A DNA stretch of 43,404 nt from Deltaproteobacteria bacterium (lineage in GTDB: Bacteria; Myxococcota; Myxococcia; Myxococcales; 40CM-4-68-19): positions 85,059 to 128,462 of the forward strand of contig VBKI01000082.1 in the NCBI GenBank assembly GCA_005879535.1, in the 5' to 3' direction. Below, piece after piece: positions 20,175 to 28,921 of this stretch. The position numbers and the translations under genes are program-made. A model generated the notes under the pieces. That model worked only from the letters and a program-made list of their open reading frames with translations. It did not search any database and was not told the origin of the DNA. How positions within the stretch are numbered: the first letter of the stretch is position 1; every line of letters starts with the position of its first letter.

Positions 20175-22664
20175 ATGTTTCTTCTCGTCGCGCTCCTCGT
20201 CGCCAGCCCCGTCGCAGTGAAAGCCGCGCGCCTGTTCGACGCGACTGCGGGCCGGATCGTCCAACCGGGCCTCGTCGTGGTCGATGGAGATCGGATCGCG
20301 CAGGTCGGCGGTCTCGCGCCGCCCGGTGCGCAGGTGATCGACCTCGGGGATGCCACGCTGCTCCCAGGACTGATCGACGCGCACACGCATCTCACGGCGG
20401 AGGCGGGCCCGAGCTGGTACGGCGACACCATGGAAGGGATCCTGCGCTCGCCGACGGAGCAGGCCCAGTATGCCGCTGAGTACGCGCGCCGCACGCTCGA
20501 TGCAGGCTTCACCACCGTGCGCGATCTCGGCGCGTGGGAGTTCCTCGATCTGGGCTTGCGCAACGCCATCCAGGGCGGGGCGGTTCCCGGGCCGAGGATG
20601 ATCATCGCGCTGAACGCAATCGGTTCCCGCGGAGGACATGCAGACCTCGACCCGTTTCCACCCCACCGGGTGCCGCCGCTCGGAATCGAGCGGGGTATCT
20701 GCAACGGACCCGAAGAATGCCGGGCGGCGGTCCGCTGGCAGATCAAGTACGGCGCCAACGTGATCAAGTTCGTGCCTTCCGGAGGCGTGCTCTCGCTCAG
20801 CGACCCGGTCGACAACCCGCAGCTCACGCAGGCGGAGATGGACGCAATCGTCCAGGAAGCCCATGCCTGGGGACGCAAGGCGGCGGGCCACTGCCACGGC
20901 GATGCCGCGGCGAAGCGCGCGATCCAGGCCGGGGTGGACTCCATCGAGCACGGGACCTTCCTCAAGGCCGACACGCTGGCGCTGATGCAGAGGAAGAACG
21001 TCTTCCTCGTTCCCGGTCCGATCCACGACCCGGCAGGACCATCACCCGACATCGGGAAGAAATTTCCTCCTGCCATCGTCGAGAAGATGCTCGCGTCCGG
21101 CAAGGCCTGGCCCGAGATGATCCGGAACGCGCAGAAGGTCGGCGTCCGCATCGCCTTCGGGAGCGACGCGGGCGTCGAGCTGCACGGCAAGACCAATCCC
21201 GAGCAGCTCACCTGGCTGGTGCGCTGGGGCTTCACGCCGGCCCAGGCGCTGCAAAGCGCCACCGTGAGCGCCGCGCACCTTCTCGGGGTCGAGGCCGGCT
21301 CTCTGGAGCGCGGCAAGCTCGCCGACGTGATCGCGGTCGCGGGAGACCCCGTTCGCGACATTGCCGCGGTGAAGAACGTCACCTTCGTGATGAAGGGGGG
21401 CCAGGTCTTCCGCAACGGACGTCCGCCTCCGCCGCCAGCGCGGCTCGCGCTCCGCGCGGCGCGCCTGTTCGACGCCGCGGCTGGTGCGTTGGTCGAGGGC
21501 GCCACCGTGGTCATCGAAGGCGACCGGATCGTCGCCGTCGGACGCGGCGTGCAGGTGCCGTCGGACGCGAAGGTGATCGATCTCGGCGACGCGACCCTGC
21601 TTCCCGGCCTGATCGACGCGCACGTCCATCTCACCAGCGAATCGCAGGACGACTTCGCCAAGGCCTTCGTCGAGAACCTGATGACGTTCCCGACGGAGCA
21701 GACGCTGAAGGCCCACGCCTACGCGAGCCGGACGCTTCTCGGCGGGATCACCACTGCGCGCGTGCTCGGCGCGCACGATCTCACCGACCTGGGCCTGAAG
21801 CGCGGCATCGATCTCGGGTTCGCCGAGGGTCCGCGGCTGTCGATCGCGGAACACCCGATTGGAAGCCGGGGCGGACACGCCGATGGATCGCATGCTCCCC
21901 CGGGCCATTCGGTGCCGCCAGGCGTTCCGGAAGGTATCTGCGCTGGCGCCGATCAGTGCCGCGACGCGGTCCGCTGGCAGCTCAAGTACGGCGCCGACGT
22001 GATCAAGTTCATGGTCTCGGGGGGCGTCCTCTCGCTCACCGATCCCGTCGACGTCCCGCAGCTCACGCCCGACGAAGCCACGGCCATCGTCTCGGAGGCG
22101 CATGCCTGGCACCGCAAGACCGCCGCTCATTGCCATGGCGACGCCGCCGCAAAGGTCGCGATCGCCGCGGGCGTCGACTCCATCGAGCACGGTTCGTTCC
22201 TCAAGGAGGACACGCTCGCGGAGATGAAGCGGCGGGGCATCGTCTATGTCCCGACGCTGATGGCCGTCGAGGACGTCGAGCGGCGCGCAAAGGAGAACAA
22301 GCTGCCCCCTGCCATCGCGGCGAAGGCGCTGGCGGCCGCAGGATCGCTGGCGAAGACGTTCCAGGCGGCGGTGCGGCTCGGCGTGCCCATTGGAATGGGA
22401 ACCGACAGCGGCGTCTCGCACCATGGCTTCAACGCGCACGAGATCACGCTGATGGTGAAGAACGGGATGGCCCCGGCGCAGGCGCTCCAGGCAGCGACGG
22501 TGGTGGACGCGCGGCTGCTGCAGATGGAAGACCGCATCGGCAAGCTCGCGCCGGGTTACCTGGCAGACGTCATCGCCGTTCCGGGGAACGTCCTCGACAA
22601 TCCGTCGGCCGTCGAGCGGGTCTCGCTGGTGATCAAGGGCGGGCGCGTGGTGAAGCAGCCCTGA
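20175..22664 (+). CDS. Exported amidohydrolase with two fused catalytic domains
   Basis: 829 residues. A signal peptide (about 1-16) precedes two complete copies of a metal-dependent amidohydrolase related to imidazolonepropionase-like enzymes and Xaa-Pro dipeptidases. Domain 1 (about 17-415): HTHLT (70-74), VIKF with the carboxylated Lys (about 196), HCHGD (about 239), EHGT (about 258), GSDAG (about 330). Domain 2 (about 425-829): HVHLT (about 482), VIKF (about 608), HCHGD (about 652), EHGS (about 671), GTDSG (about 742). Both keep all metal ligands, so both may be active. Both share the identical stretch VIDLGDATLLPGLIDAH, showing internal duplication. Usual family members have one domain (about 400-450 residues). 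The BMP lipoprotein gene follows after 14 bp, suggesting co-transcription with the importer. Confidence 0.85.
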   Translation: MFLLVALLVASPVAVKAARLFDATAGRIVQPGLVVVDGDRIAQVGGLAPPGAQVIDLGDATLLPGLIDAHTHLTAEAGPSWYGDTMEGILRSPTEQAQYAAEYARRTLDAGFTTVRDLGAWEFLDLGLRNAIQGGAVPGPRMIIALNAIGSRGGHADLDPFPPHRVPPLGIERGICNGPEECRAAVRWQIKYGANVIKFVPSGGVLSLSDPVDNPQLTQAEMDAIVQEAHAWGRKAAGHCHGDAAAKRAIQAGVDSIEHGTFLKADTLALMQRKNVFLVPGPIHDPAGPSPDIGKKFPPAIVEKMLASGKAWPEMIRNAQKVGVRIAFGSDAGVELHGKTNPEQLTWLVRWGFTPAQALQSATVSAAHLLGVEAGSLERGKLADVIAVAGDPVRDIAAVKNVTFVMKGGQVFRNGRPPPPPARLALRAARLFDAAAGALVEGATVVIEGDRIVAVGRGVQVPSDAKVIDLGDATLLPGLIDAHVHLTSESQDDFAKAFVENLMTFPTEQTLKAHAYASRTLLGGITTARVLGAHDLTDLGLKRGIDLGFAEGPRLSIAEHPIGSRGGHADGSHAPPGHSVPPGVPEGICAGADQCRDAVRWQLKYGADVIKFMVSGGVLSLTDPVDVPQLTPDEATAIVSEAHAWHRKTAAHCHGDAAAKVAIAAGVDSIEHGSFLKEDTLAEMKRRGIVYVPTLMAVEDVERRAKENKLPPAIAAKALAAAGSLAKTFQAAVRLGVPIGMGTDSGVSHHGFNAHEITLMVKNGMAPAQALQAATVVDARLLQMEDRIGKLAPGYLADVIAVPGNVLDNPSAVERVSLVIKGGRVVKQP

Positions 22665-22678
22665 TACAGTGCGGGTCG

Positions 22679-23791
22679 ATGAAAGGACTCGCGCTGTGCT
22701 GCTGCTTCCTCGCGTTGCTCGGTTGCCGGAAGAAGCAGGTCCCGCGCACGATGGGCCTCGCGCTGGACGTGGGAGGCCGCGGCGATCAGTCCTTCAACGA
22801 CGGCGCCTTGCGCGGGCTCGAGGTCATGGCTGCCGGCCTCCGCTACACGGCGCGCGGATACGAGCGCCTCGGGGAGGAGGAATACCGCTCGATGCTGGCG
22901 CCGGATCTGCGCGGCCAGCCGTACCCTCACCTGGCCATCCCGCCGCCGCTGGTGCTCTCCGGCAAGGCGCAGGAGGACTACGAGCCGAACCTGCAACTCC
23001 TCGTCGATCAAGGCGCGGAGCTGGTCATCGCCGTCGGGTTCATGATGGAGCCCGCAACGCGGTCGGTGGCGGCGCGCAACCCGAAGACGCGCTTTCTCCT
23101 CATCGACAGCCCCGTGCTGGACGCGTCCGGCAAGCCGACCACCGCCCCCAACGTGCGCTCAGTCGTCTTCCGCGAGCATGAAGGCACGTTTCTCGCCGGA
23201 GCGCTCGCCGGACGATTGACGCGGTCGAAGGTAGGATTCGTCGGCGGAATGCAGCTCCCTCTGATCCGAAAGTTCGAGACCGGGTTTCGCGCGGGCGTGC
23301 GACAGGTGAATCCGGCGGTGGAGATCCTCGTCGCGTATACGGGCACGTTCGACGACGAGCGGAAGGGAATCGAGGTGGGGCATGACCTCTACCGGCGCGG
23401 CTGCGACATCGTGTTCCACGCCGCGGGTCTCGACGGACTCGGCGTGATCAAGGCGGCGCAGCAGGCGGGAAAGCTGGTGATCGGCGTCGACAGCGATCAG
23501 TCGCACGTCGCGCCCGCGAACGTCCTCACCAGCATGGTGAAGCACGTCGACGTGGCCGTTTATCTGGCGGTGAAAGACGTGCTCGACGGGAAGTTTTCCG
23601 GCGGCGACGTGGTCCTCGGGCTCGCCGAAGGCGGGGTTGGCCTGGCGCCGATCGGACCGATGATCAGCGGAGCCGAGCGGGCCGCCGCAGTGGTCGAGCT
23701 GGACCGGCTTCGCGCGCAGATCGTCGCCGGCCGGTTGGCCGTCCCGGCAACGCTCGAGGATCTGGCGAAATCCGCGGCGGCCAGGCAGTGA
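22679..23791 (+). CDS. BMP-family nucleoside-binding lipoprotein of an ABC importer
   Basis: 370 residues. Lipoprotein signal MKGLALCCCFLALLGC with lipobox LLGC (Cys16), then a BMP/PnrA-type periplasmic binding domain starting with MGLALDVGGRGDQSFNDGALRG. The family binds purine and other nucleosides. It is the substrate receptor for the ATPase and two permeases that follow with overlapping starts. The ATG at 22679 is chosen for the lipoprotein signal; its ribosome binding site (GCGGG) is weak, consistent with coupling to the upstream amidohydrolase gene. Confidence 0.9.
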   Translation: MKGLALCCCFLALLGCRKKQVPRTMGLALDVGGRGDQSFNDGALRGLEVMAAGLRYTARGYERLGEEEYRSMLAPDLRGQPYPHLAIPPPLVLSGKAQEDYEPNLQLLVDQGAELVIAVGFMMEPATRSVAARNPKTRFLLIDSPVLDASGKPTTAPNVRSVVFREHEGTFLAGALAGRLTRSKVGFVGGMQLPLIRKFETGFRAGVRQVNPAVEILVAYTGTFDDERKGIEVGHDLYRRGCDIVFHAAGLDGLGVIKAAQQAGKLVIGVDSDQSHVAPANVLTSMVKHVDVAVYLAVKDVLDGKFSGGDVVLGLAEGGVGLAPIGPMISGAERAAAVVELDRLRAQIVAGRLAVPATLEDLAKSAAARQ

Positions 23792-25314
23792 ACGCGCTCG
23801 AGCTCCACGGCATCGTCAAGCGCTTCGGCCCGGTGACCGCGCTGGACGGCGTTTCTCTCGCGATGGCGCCCGGAGAAGTCCTGGCGCTCGTGGGCGAGAA
23901 CGGGGCCGGCAAGTCGACGCTGGTTTCCGTCGCCTGCGGGCTGTACCGCGCCGACGCCGGGACGGTGAGCGCTTTCGGACGGCAGCTGCCGCCGGGCGAC
24001 CCGCGGGCGGCGATCGACGCCGGGATCGGCGTCGTCTACCAGCACTTCATGCTGGTCGGACCGCTCACGGTCTGGGAGAACGCCGTCCTGGGACGGGAGC
24101 CGAGGCGCCTCGGCTTCATCGACCGGCGTCGATCCCGCCGCGAGGCGGCCGACGTTGCGGCCAGGCTCGGGCTCGCCATCGACGTCGACGCCCGCGTCGA
24201 GACGCTATCGGTCGCCGCGCAGCAGCGCGTCGAGATCCTCAAGCAGCTCTGGCGCGGCGCACGCGCTCTCATCCTCGACGAGCCGACTGCCCTGCTCTCA
24301 CCCCAGGAATCGGCCGAATTGATGCGGACAGTCCGCGCGCTCGCGGCCGAGGGGCGTGCGGTACTCTTCATCTCGCACAAGCTGCGCGAGGTTCTCGCCG
24401 TCGCCGACCGGATCGCCGTCATCCGCCGAGGCAACATTCTCAGGGCAGCGGCGCCGCGCTCGAGGACGGACACTGCCGCTCTGGCCGACCTGATGATGGG
24501 GGGTGCGCCCGCCGTCGTCGCCAGATCGTCGCCGTCACGGATGCTCCCGCAACCCGGGATCGTGCTGCGCGCCCGCGAGCTGACCTGCTCTTCCGACCGG
24601 GGCTTGCCAGCCCTTCGGGGCGTCTCCTTCGACGTCCGGAGCGGAGAGGTCGTCGGCGTCGCCGGCGTCGACGGCAATGGCCAGACCGAGCTTGCGGAAG
24701 CGATCGCAGGACTGCGATCCGCCGGCGGCCTGCTGTCCCTGGACGGCGACACGTCTTTCCACCGGAGCCCGGCTGCTGCTCGCCGCGCGGGCATGGCGCA
24801 CCTGCCGGAAGACCGGCGGCGCCTCGCGCTCTGCGGCTCCCTCAGCGTCGAGGAGAACCTTGCCCTCGGGCACCACTCTTCGCCTCCATACGCGCGCGGG
24901 TTCCTCATCGATCGCCCCGGCCGCCGCGCGATGGCACAGAGGTTGATCGCAGAATTCGACGTCCGCACGCCGGATCCATCCGCGCGGGCGGCAGATCTCT
25001 CCGGCGGCAACCAGCAGAAGCTCGTCGCTGCACGGGAGCTGTCCGGAGGTCCCCCGCCGCGCCTGATCGTGGCCGTCCACCCGACGCGCGGCCTGGATCC
25101 CCGGGCGAGCCGCCGCGTGCATGAGGCGCTCTTCGCGGCACAGCGAGGCGGGGCGGCGATCCTCGTCGTCTCCCTCGACCTCGACGAGCTCCGCGAGCTG
25201 TGTCACCGCATCCTCGTCCTCTTCGACGGGCGCATCGCCGGCGAGGCAGCGCCGGATGCCAGCGACGAGCAGCTGGGCCGGATGATGTTGGGCCAGGTGC
25301 CCGCGGTTGCCTGA
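23788..25314 (+). CDS. Nucleoside ABC importer ATPase (tandem NBDs)
   Basis: 508 residues with two ABC domains, like YufO/NupO and RbsA. NBD1: Walker A GENGAGKST (about 36-44), signature LSVAAQQR (family usually LSVGEQQR), Walker B ALILDEP. NBD2: Walker A degenerate GVDGNGQTEL without Lys, signature LSGGNQQK intact, Walker B LIVAVHP. Only the site formed by NBD1 Walker A with NBD2 LSGG is canonical, a known asymmetry of this family; the Gly to Ala change in the NBD1 signature goes further. GTG start overlaps the BMP stop as GTGA. Confidence 0.92.
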   Translation: MNALELHGIVKRFGPVTALDGVSLAMAPGEVLALVGENGAGKSTLVSVACGLYRADAGTVSAFGRQLPPGDPRAAIDAGIGVVYQHFMLVGPLTVWENAVLGREPRRLGFIDRRRSRREAADVAARLGLAIDVDARVETLSVAAQQRVEILKQLWRGARALILDEPTALLSPQESAELMRTVRALAAEGRAVLFISHKLREVLAVADRIAVIRRGNILRAAAPRSRTDTAALADLMMGGAPAVVARSSPSRMLPQPGIVLRARELTCSSDRGLPALRGVSFDVRSGEVVGVAGVDGNGQTELAEAIAGLRSAGGLLSLDGDTSFHRSPAAARRAGMAHLPEDRRRLALCGSLSVEENLALGHHSSPPYARGFLIDRPGRRAMAQRLIAEFDVRTPDPSARAADLSGGNQQKLVAARELSGGPPPRLIVAVHPTRGLDPRASRRVHEALFAAQRGGAAILVVSLDLDELRELCHRILVLFDGRIAGEAAPDASDEQLGRMMLGQVPAVA

Positions 25315-26407
25315 GCTCCGCACCCGGCTCTTCGCGCCGGCGCGCGACCCGCTCTGGGGCGCGATCGCCGCGCTTCTCGTCTCGCTTCTGGTCAGCTTCC
25401 TCGCCATCGCGGTTTCCGGAAGGGATGCCGTCTCGGGATTCGCCGATCTGGTCTCCGGCGCCTTCGGAGGGATTGGTCCGCTGGGCGAGACCGCCATCAA
25501 GTCCGCCGTCCTGATCCTCACCGGGCTTTCGGTGGCGGTCGCCTTCACCGTCGGGCTGTTCAACATCGGCGCCGAGGGTCAGCTCATCTGGGGCGGGCTT
25601 GCCGCCGCGGTGGTCGGCCAGATCGACGTCCCGGGAGCGATGGTCTGGAGCCTCGCGGCCGCGGCCCTCGCCGGCGCCCTGTGGGGACTGCTGCCGGGCT
25701 GGCTCAAAGTGCGCCGCGGCGTTCACGAGGTGATCAGCACCATCCTGCTCAACTGGATTGCCATTCATCTCGTGCAGGGGTGGCTCGTTCCGGGGCCCCT
25801 CGGCGCTCCCGGATCGGGAGCCACGGTGAGCGTCGCCGGGACGGAGCCGATCGTCGCCGCCGCCAGGCTGCCGCGACTCTTCTTCGGAAGTCGGCTCGAT
25901 CTCGGATTCCCGCTCGCGTTGCTCGCCGCTGCCGCCGTCTGGTGGCTGCTGACGCGCACCTGGCGTGGCTTCGAGTGGCGAGCCGTCGGAACCGGCCGCG
26001 ATGCGGCTCGCGCCAGCGGGGTTCCCGCGGACCGCCGCATCTGCGAGGGCATGGCTCTCTCCGGGGCCCTGGCTGGCCTCGGCGGCGCCCTGCTCATCCT
26101 TGGAACGGAGCACAAGTACCCGGGTGTCTTTCGAACCGGCTACGGCTTCGACGGCATCGCGGTCGCGCTGGTGGGCGGCGGAACGGCCCTGGGCACGACC
26201 GCCGCGGCGATCGTCTTCGGCGCGCTTCGCGCCGGAGCCACCCGCCTGCAGCTCGTCGGCATCCATCCTTCGTTTGCGGAGTTGACGCAGGGCCTCGCGG
26301 TGCTCCTGGTCGCGGCCCCTCGCCTGTTCCTGCCGCTGCTCGCGCGCCTGCGCGGACGCCCCGCTGCCGCGGCCAGCGATCCTCCGATTCCGACGGTGCA
26401 GCCGTGA
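25307..26407 (+). CDS. Nucleoside ABC importer permease 1 (YufP/NupP-like)
   Basis: 366-residue BPD_transp_2 family membrane protein with about eight to nine helices. The family stretch GLSVAVAFTVGLFNIGAEGQLIWGG lies at about 78-95, with RGVHEVISTILLNWIAIHL and GYGFDGIAVALVGGGTALGT further on. It forms one half of the translocation pore with the next gene product. The start is TTG 25307, overlapping the ATPase gene by 8 bp; no in-frame ATG or GTG fits. A Pro-rich tail ends the protein. Confidence 0.9.
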   Translation: MPELRTRLFAPARDPLWGAIAALLVSLLVSFLAIAVSGRDAVSGFADLVSGAFGGIGPLGETAIKSAVLILTGLSVAVAFTVGLFNIGAEGQLIWGGLAAAVVGQIDVPGAMVWSLAAAALAGALWGLLPGWLKVRRGVHEVISTILLNWIAIHLVQGWLVPGPLGAPGSGATVSVAGTEPIVAAARLPRLFFGSRLDLGFPLALLAAAAVWWLLTRTWRGFEWRAVGTGRDAARASGVPADRRICEGMALSGALAGLGGALLILGTEHKYPGVFRTGYGFDGIAVALVGGGTALGTTAAAIVFGALRAGATRLQLVGIHPSFAELTQGLAVLLVAAPRLFLPLLARLRGRPAAAASDPPIPTVQP

Positions 26408-27285
26408 ACCTCATCCTCGACTTCGCGCCGCCTCTGGTGTTCGCCGCCTTGGGTGGCGTGCTCAGCGAGCGCGCAGGAGTCGTGAACATCGGGCTGGAAG
26501 GGATGATGCGCTTCGGTGCCTTCGCGGCAGCGGCAGGCTCGATCGTCTCGGGCTCCCCCTGGATCGGTCTCGCCTGCGGCGCGCTCGCGGGAGCTGCCGC
26601 TGCCGCAGTCCACGCCTTGCTGTCGTTGCGCTTCCGGGCCGACCAGGTGGTCAGCGGAATCGCGCTGAACCTGGTCGCGTTGGGGCTCGTGACCTACCTC
26701 TTGCAGTCGATCTTCGGATCGAGCGGCGTGAGCCCAAACGCGGCTTCGCTGCCTCGCGACGGCTTCGGACATTCGGCGCTTGCCTACGCGGCATTGATCG
26801 CGCCCCTCGTCTTCCATCTCTGGCTTTTGCGGACGCCAGCCGGACTGCGGGTCCGGGCGATCGGCGAGCATCCAATCGCCACCGCTACGCTCGGGATTCG
26901 CGTGCTGCGCCTGCGCGCGGCGTGTGTCCTCTCCAGCGGCGCCCTCGCCGGCATCGGCGGCGCGACGCTCTCCGTCGGGATCCTCGGCCAGTTCGATTCG
27001 CGCATGCCCGCCGGGCAAGGATTCATGGCCCTGGCGGCAATGGTCTTCGGAAGATGGACTCCGCTCGGAGCGGCGGCCGCGGCATTCCTGTTCTCCGCCG
27101 CGGAGGCGCTGCAACGGCAGCTTTCGTTCTCGCTGCATGCCGCCGATCTGCGCCTGGAAGGAATCTTCCTTGCCCTGCCTTATGCGCTGACGCTGCTGCT
27201 GCTCGCTTTGCGCGTCGGCCGCACGCGTGCTCCTGCCGCCGACGGCGTCCCATACGACCCCGAGGACCAGGCCGTTCAGCCCTGA
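26404..27285 (+). CDS. Nucleoside ABC importer permease 2 (YufQ/NupQ-like)
   Basis: 293-residue BPD_transp_2 membrane protein, the second pore subunit. Family motifs GVLSERAGVVNIGLEGMM (about 17-34), ADQVVSGIALNL and GIGGATLSVG are clear. GTG start overlaps the permease 1 stop as GTGA. Its end overlaps the convergent thioesterase gene by 10 bp, so there is no terminator between the two operons. Confidence 0.91.
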   Translation: MNLILDFAPPLVFAALGGVLSERAGVVNIGLEGMMRFGAFAAAAGSIVSGSPWIGLACGALAGAAAAAVHALLSLRFRADQVVSGIALNLVALGLVTYLLQSIFGSSGVSPNAASLPRDGFGHSALAYAALIAPLVFHLWLLRTPAGLRVRAIGEHPIATATLGIRVLRLRAACVLSSGALAGIGGATLSVGILGQFDSRMPAGQGFMALAAMVFGRWTPLGAAAAAFLFSAAEALQRQLSFSLHAADLRLEGIFLALPYALTLLLLALRVGRTRAPAADGVPYDPEDQAVQP

Positions 27286-27758
27286 CCGACGCGCACGTTC
27301 TCGCCTTCCAGCTCCATCACACGCTGCCGCCAGAACTCGGGCCAGGCGATGCTCCGCATGGTGGCCATCTCGACGCAGACGATGACGGTCTCCGCGGTCA
27401 CCGGCCGCAGGCCGGTATCGATGTTGTCGACGATGTACTCGAGTCGCGCGCTCCGGTTTCCCAGATGCGCGGTGCGCACGCGGATCGCGAGAGCGTCGTC
27501 GAAGCGCGCGGGGGCGAGGTAGTCGACGACCCCCCGCCGGACCACCGCCTGCACCGGTGAACGCGAACCCCCTTCGAGCATCAGGCCGAGGTAGCGCAGG
27601 TACTCGATCCTCCCGAGCTGAATGAGGTTGAGCCAGCTCGCGTTGCCGACGATCCCCTGCGCGTCCACTTCGTCGTAGCGCACGCGGTGCCCGTGGCTGA
27701 AGCGGAACAGCTCCTCGAGCAGCGGCCTGGGCGCCGTCTCGCGGGGCTCGTCCGTCAT
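27276..27758 (-). CDS. Acyl-CoA thioesterase, hot-dog fold (YbgC/4HBT type)
   Basis: 160 residues. The segment HRVRYDEVDAQGIVGNASWLNLIQLGRIEYLR (about 24-55) is the 4HBT signature with the catalytic Asp in the DxxG region; VDYLAPARFDDAL and RLEYIVDN follow as expected. It hydrolyses acyl-CoA esters; the chain specificity cannot be read. ATG overlaps the deoB stop as ATGA, so it is the third gene of a deoC-deoB operon, an unexpected partner for deoxyribose catabolism. Confidence 0.82.
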   Translation of the reverse strand: MTDEPRETAPRPLLEELFRFSHGHRVRYDEVDAQGIVGNASWLNLIQLGRIEYLRYLGLMLEGGSRSPVQAVVRRGVVDYLAPARFDDALAIRVRTAHLGNRSARLEYIVDNIDTGLRPVTAETVIVCVEMATMRSIAWPEFWRQRVMELEGENVRVGQG

Positions 27759-28921
27759 GTGATTGCCTGCAGGAAGCTGCTTCCGCGCGCCGCCGTGAGG
27801 CCGAAGTATTCCGCCACCGTCGCTCCCAGATCGGCGAAGCTGTCGCGCGTCCCGAGATCCGCGCCGGTCGCGCGCCGCGGCGAATATGCGAGCAAGGGAA
27901 CGTACTCGCGGGTGTGGTCGCTGCCGGGGAAGGTCGGATCATTGCCGTGGTCCGCGGTGAGCACCAGCAGATCGTCTTTGCGCAGCTGCGAGGCGATGGA
28001 AGGGAGCGCGGCGTCGATCTCCGCCAGCGCACGAGCGTACCCGTCGGGATCCCGCCGATGGCCATAGAGCATGTCGGTATCGACCAGGTTGACGAAGAGG
28101 AAGCCCGGCAGCATCGACTTCAGCATTTCCGCGGTCCTGCGCAGTCCGTCCGCATTTCCCTCGGTGTGCACCGACTCGGCGATGCCTTGGCCGTCGTAGA
28201 TGTCGGGGATCTTGCCCAGCCCCACGGTCCGCACGCCCTTCTGCGACAGGCTATCCAGGACCGTTCCCTTCGGTGGCGGCTGCGAGAAGTCCCGGCGATT
28301 GTAGGTGCGCTTGAACCTTCCCTTCGCGTCGCCGACGAACGGCCGCGCGATGACGCGCGCCAGCCCATAGCGCTTGCCGACGGAACGAGCGGCGTCGCAC
28401 CAGGCGTACAGCGTCTGGAGCGGGACCTTCTGCTCCTGCGCGGCGATCTGGAAGACGCTGTCCGCGCTGGTGTAGACGATGGGCATCCCGGTGCGGAGGT
28501 GCTCCTCGCCCAACTCGTCGAGGATGACGGTGCCGCTCGCCGGCCGGTTGCCGAGGAAGCCGGGCGCCCCGGAGAGGCGCAGCCATTCGTCCATCAGCTC
28601 CTTCGGGAATCCGCGCGGGAACGTGGTGAATCCGCGCTGCAGCACCACCCCCATCATTTCCCAGTGCCCGGTGGTGGTGTCCTTGCCCTGCGACTGCTCC
28701 GCCATGCGGCCGAAAGCAGCACGCGGGGAATCGGTCCGCGGGCAGCCGGCGATCCCGGTAATATTGCCCAGCCCCCATGACTGCAGATTCGGAATCCGGA
28801 GTCCGCCGACCTTCCGGGCGCAGTTTCCCACCGTGTTCGCGCCGGCGTCGCCGTACGTTGCAGCGTCCGGGAGCTCGCCGGCGCCCAGGGAATCGATCAC
28901 GATCGCAACGAAGCGGCCCAT
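27755..28921 (-). CDS. deoB: Phosphopentomutase
   Basis: 388 residues, standard length. It interconverts (deoxy)ribose-1-phosphate and (deoxy)ribose-5-phosphate. Alkaline-phosphatase-superfamily metal ligands are visible: VIDSLGAGELPDA with D10 near the N-terminus, GKDTTTGHWEMMG with the phosphorylated Thr (about 79-91), NLVDTDMLYGHRRD (about 278-291), and TADHGNDPTFPGSDHTREYVP (about 326-346). It takes the products of PunA and DeoA. Start codon abuts the deoC stop. Confidence 0.95.
   Translation of the reverse strand: MGRFVAIVIDSLGAGELPDAATYGDAGANTVGNCARKVGGLRIPNLQSWGLGNITGIAGCPRTDSPRAAFGRMAEQSQGKDTTTGHWEMMGVVLQRGFTTFPRGFPKELMDEWLRLSGAPGFLGNRPASGTVILDELGEEHLRTGMPIVYTSADSVFQIAAQEQKVPLQTLYAWCDAARSVGKRYGLARVIARPFVGDAKGRFKRTYNRRDFSQPPPKGTVLDSLSQKGVRTVGLGKIPDIYDGQGIAESVHTEGNADGLRRTAEMLKSMLPGFLFVNLVDTDMLYGHRRDPDGYARALAEIDAALPSIASQLRKDDLLVLTADHGNDPTFPGSDHTREYVPLLAYSPRRATGADLGTRDSFADLGATVAEYFGLTAARGSSFLQAIT

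Noticed and set aside
18986-21661. An 891-codon - strand frame opposite the Old Yellow Enzyme, Ser/Thr-rich and amidohydrolase genes
   Set aside because: No recognisable domain and low-complexity sequence; the + strand genes have ribosome binding sites and conserved motifs.
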